Shown piece after piece: positions 5,932 to 6,358 of a DNA stretch of 6,358 nt (positions are counted from its first letter, which is position 1; the number at the start of each line of letters is the position of its first letter). Location: contig JANXYI010000357.1 in assembly GCA_025350085.1 (NCBI GenBank), positions 1-6,358 on the forward strand. Direction: 5' to 3'. The stretch is from Deltaproteobacteria bacterium. GTDB lineage: Bacteria; Desulfobacterota; Desulfovibrionia; Desulfovibrionales; Desulfovibrionaceae. The notes beneath the pieces are model-generated. The model was not told the DNA's origin. It saw only the letters and a list, made by a program, of their open reading frames with translations, and made no database searches. A program made the position numbers and the translations under genes.

Positions 5932-6358
5932 TTAGGCCTTGCTGCGCATCATCCACCACTGCTGGGCGATGGAGAGCACGTTGTTGACCAGCCAGTACAC
6001 GACCAGGCCCGCCGGGAAGTTCAGGAACATGAAGGTGAAGATCACGGGCATGGCCAGCATGATCTTGGCCTGCATGGGGTCGCCGCCGGAGGGGGTCATC
6101 TTCTGCTGGATGAACATGGTGGCGCCCATGATGAGCGGGGTGACGTAGAAGGGGTCCTTCACCGACAGGTCGGCCAGCCAGACGAGGTCGGTGAACGGCA
6201 CGTGGTTGATGAACCCGGCGTGCCTGAGTTCGATGGAGCCGAGCAGGGCCTTGTACAGGCCGAAGAACACGGGGATCTGCACGACCATGGGCAGGCAGCC
6301 GCCGGCCGGGTTGACCTTGTAGGTCTTGTAGAGCGCCATGATTTCCTGGTTCATGCGC
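5932..6358 (-). CDS. yidC: Membrane protein insertase YidC/Oxa1, C-terminal part (5' end beyond the window)
   Basis: Inserts and folds inner-membrane proteins, alone or with the Sec translocon. About 142 C-terminal residues are visible, ending at the TAA at 5932-5934. The frame stays open to the window edge, so the Met codon at 6352-6354 is internal; it matches the conserved [10 protein letters not shown] segment of the cytoplasmic coiled-coil region. Next come [20 protein letters not shown], which is a family hallmark at the start of a membrane segment, then a loop, a second hydrophobic segment around [13 protein letters not shown], and the final pair of segments around [13 protein letters not shown] and [19 protein letters not shown]. 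The tail after the last segment is very short (about MMRSKA). In the Gram-negative type a large periplasmic domain would lie upstream, outside the window. The gene is first of the visible yidC-jag-mnmE series, 36 bases before jag. Confidence 0.96.
   Translation of the reverse strand, partial: RMNQEIMALYKTYKVNPAGGCLPMVVQIPVFFGLYKALLGSIELRHAGFINHVPFTDLVWLADLSVKDPFYVTPLIMGATMFIQQKMTPSGGDPMQAKIMLAMPVIFTFMFLNFPAGLVVYWLVNNVLSIAQQWWMMRSKA

Overview
The window is a GC-rich stretch of bacterial chromosome (GC dominates third codon positions). Gene content and order suggest a Gram-negative deltaproteobacterium, most likely of the Desulfovibrio group. The signs are a yidC-jag-mnmE cluster with a Jag protein carrying a very long charged linker, a stand-alone hemerythrin-like protein, and a membrane diguanylate cyclase. 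The lineage is an inference from style and context. No single marker here proves it.

Layout. On the + strand from the left edge: the 3' four-fifths of gpsA (glycerol-3-phosphate dehydrogenase), closed by a strong intrinsic terminator; then a complete membrane-anchored GGDEF diguanylate cyclase; then, after a 70-base gap with a candidate promoter, a complete hemerythrin-like HHE protein. On the - strand from the right edge: the 3' end of yidC (membrane insertase), then jag/khpB (RNA-binding protein), then mnmE (tRNA-modifying GTPase). The two sets converge at about 2811-2977, where a hairpin with a T-tract on the mnmE side ends the mnmE transcript and may also stop the hemerythrin transcript.

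How the genes work together. yidC-jag-mnmE is the widespread cluster normally found downstream of rpmH-rnpA, often near the replication origin. Its members share a transcript but act in different processes: membrane protein insertion, RNA binding and tRNA wobble-uridine modification. gpsA supplies glycerol-3-phosphate for phospholipids. The cyclase and the hemerythrin-like protein may be linked through oxygen or redox sensing, but only adjacency supports that.

I found no clearly new system, mobile element, CRISPR array, tRNA or rRNA. The points most worth a second look are a terminator-like hairpin just in front of the mnmE ribosome binding site, an insertion of about 20 residues after the G3 motif of MnmE, and the repeat-built arginine-rich linker of Jag.
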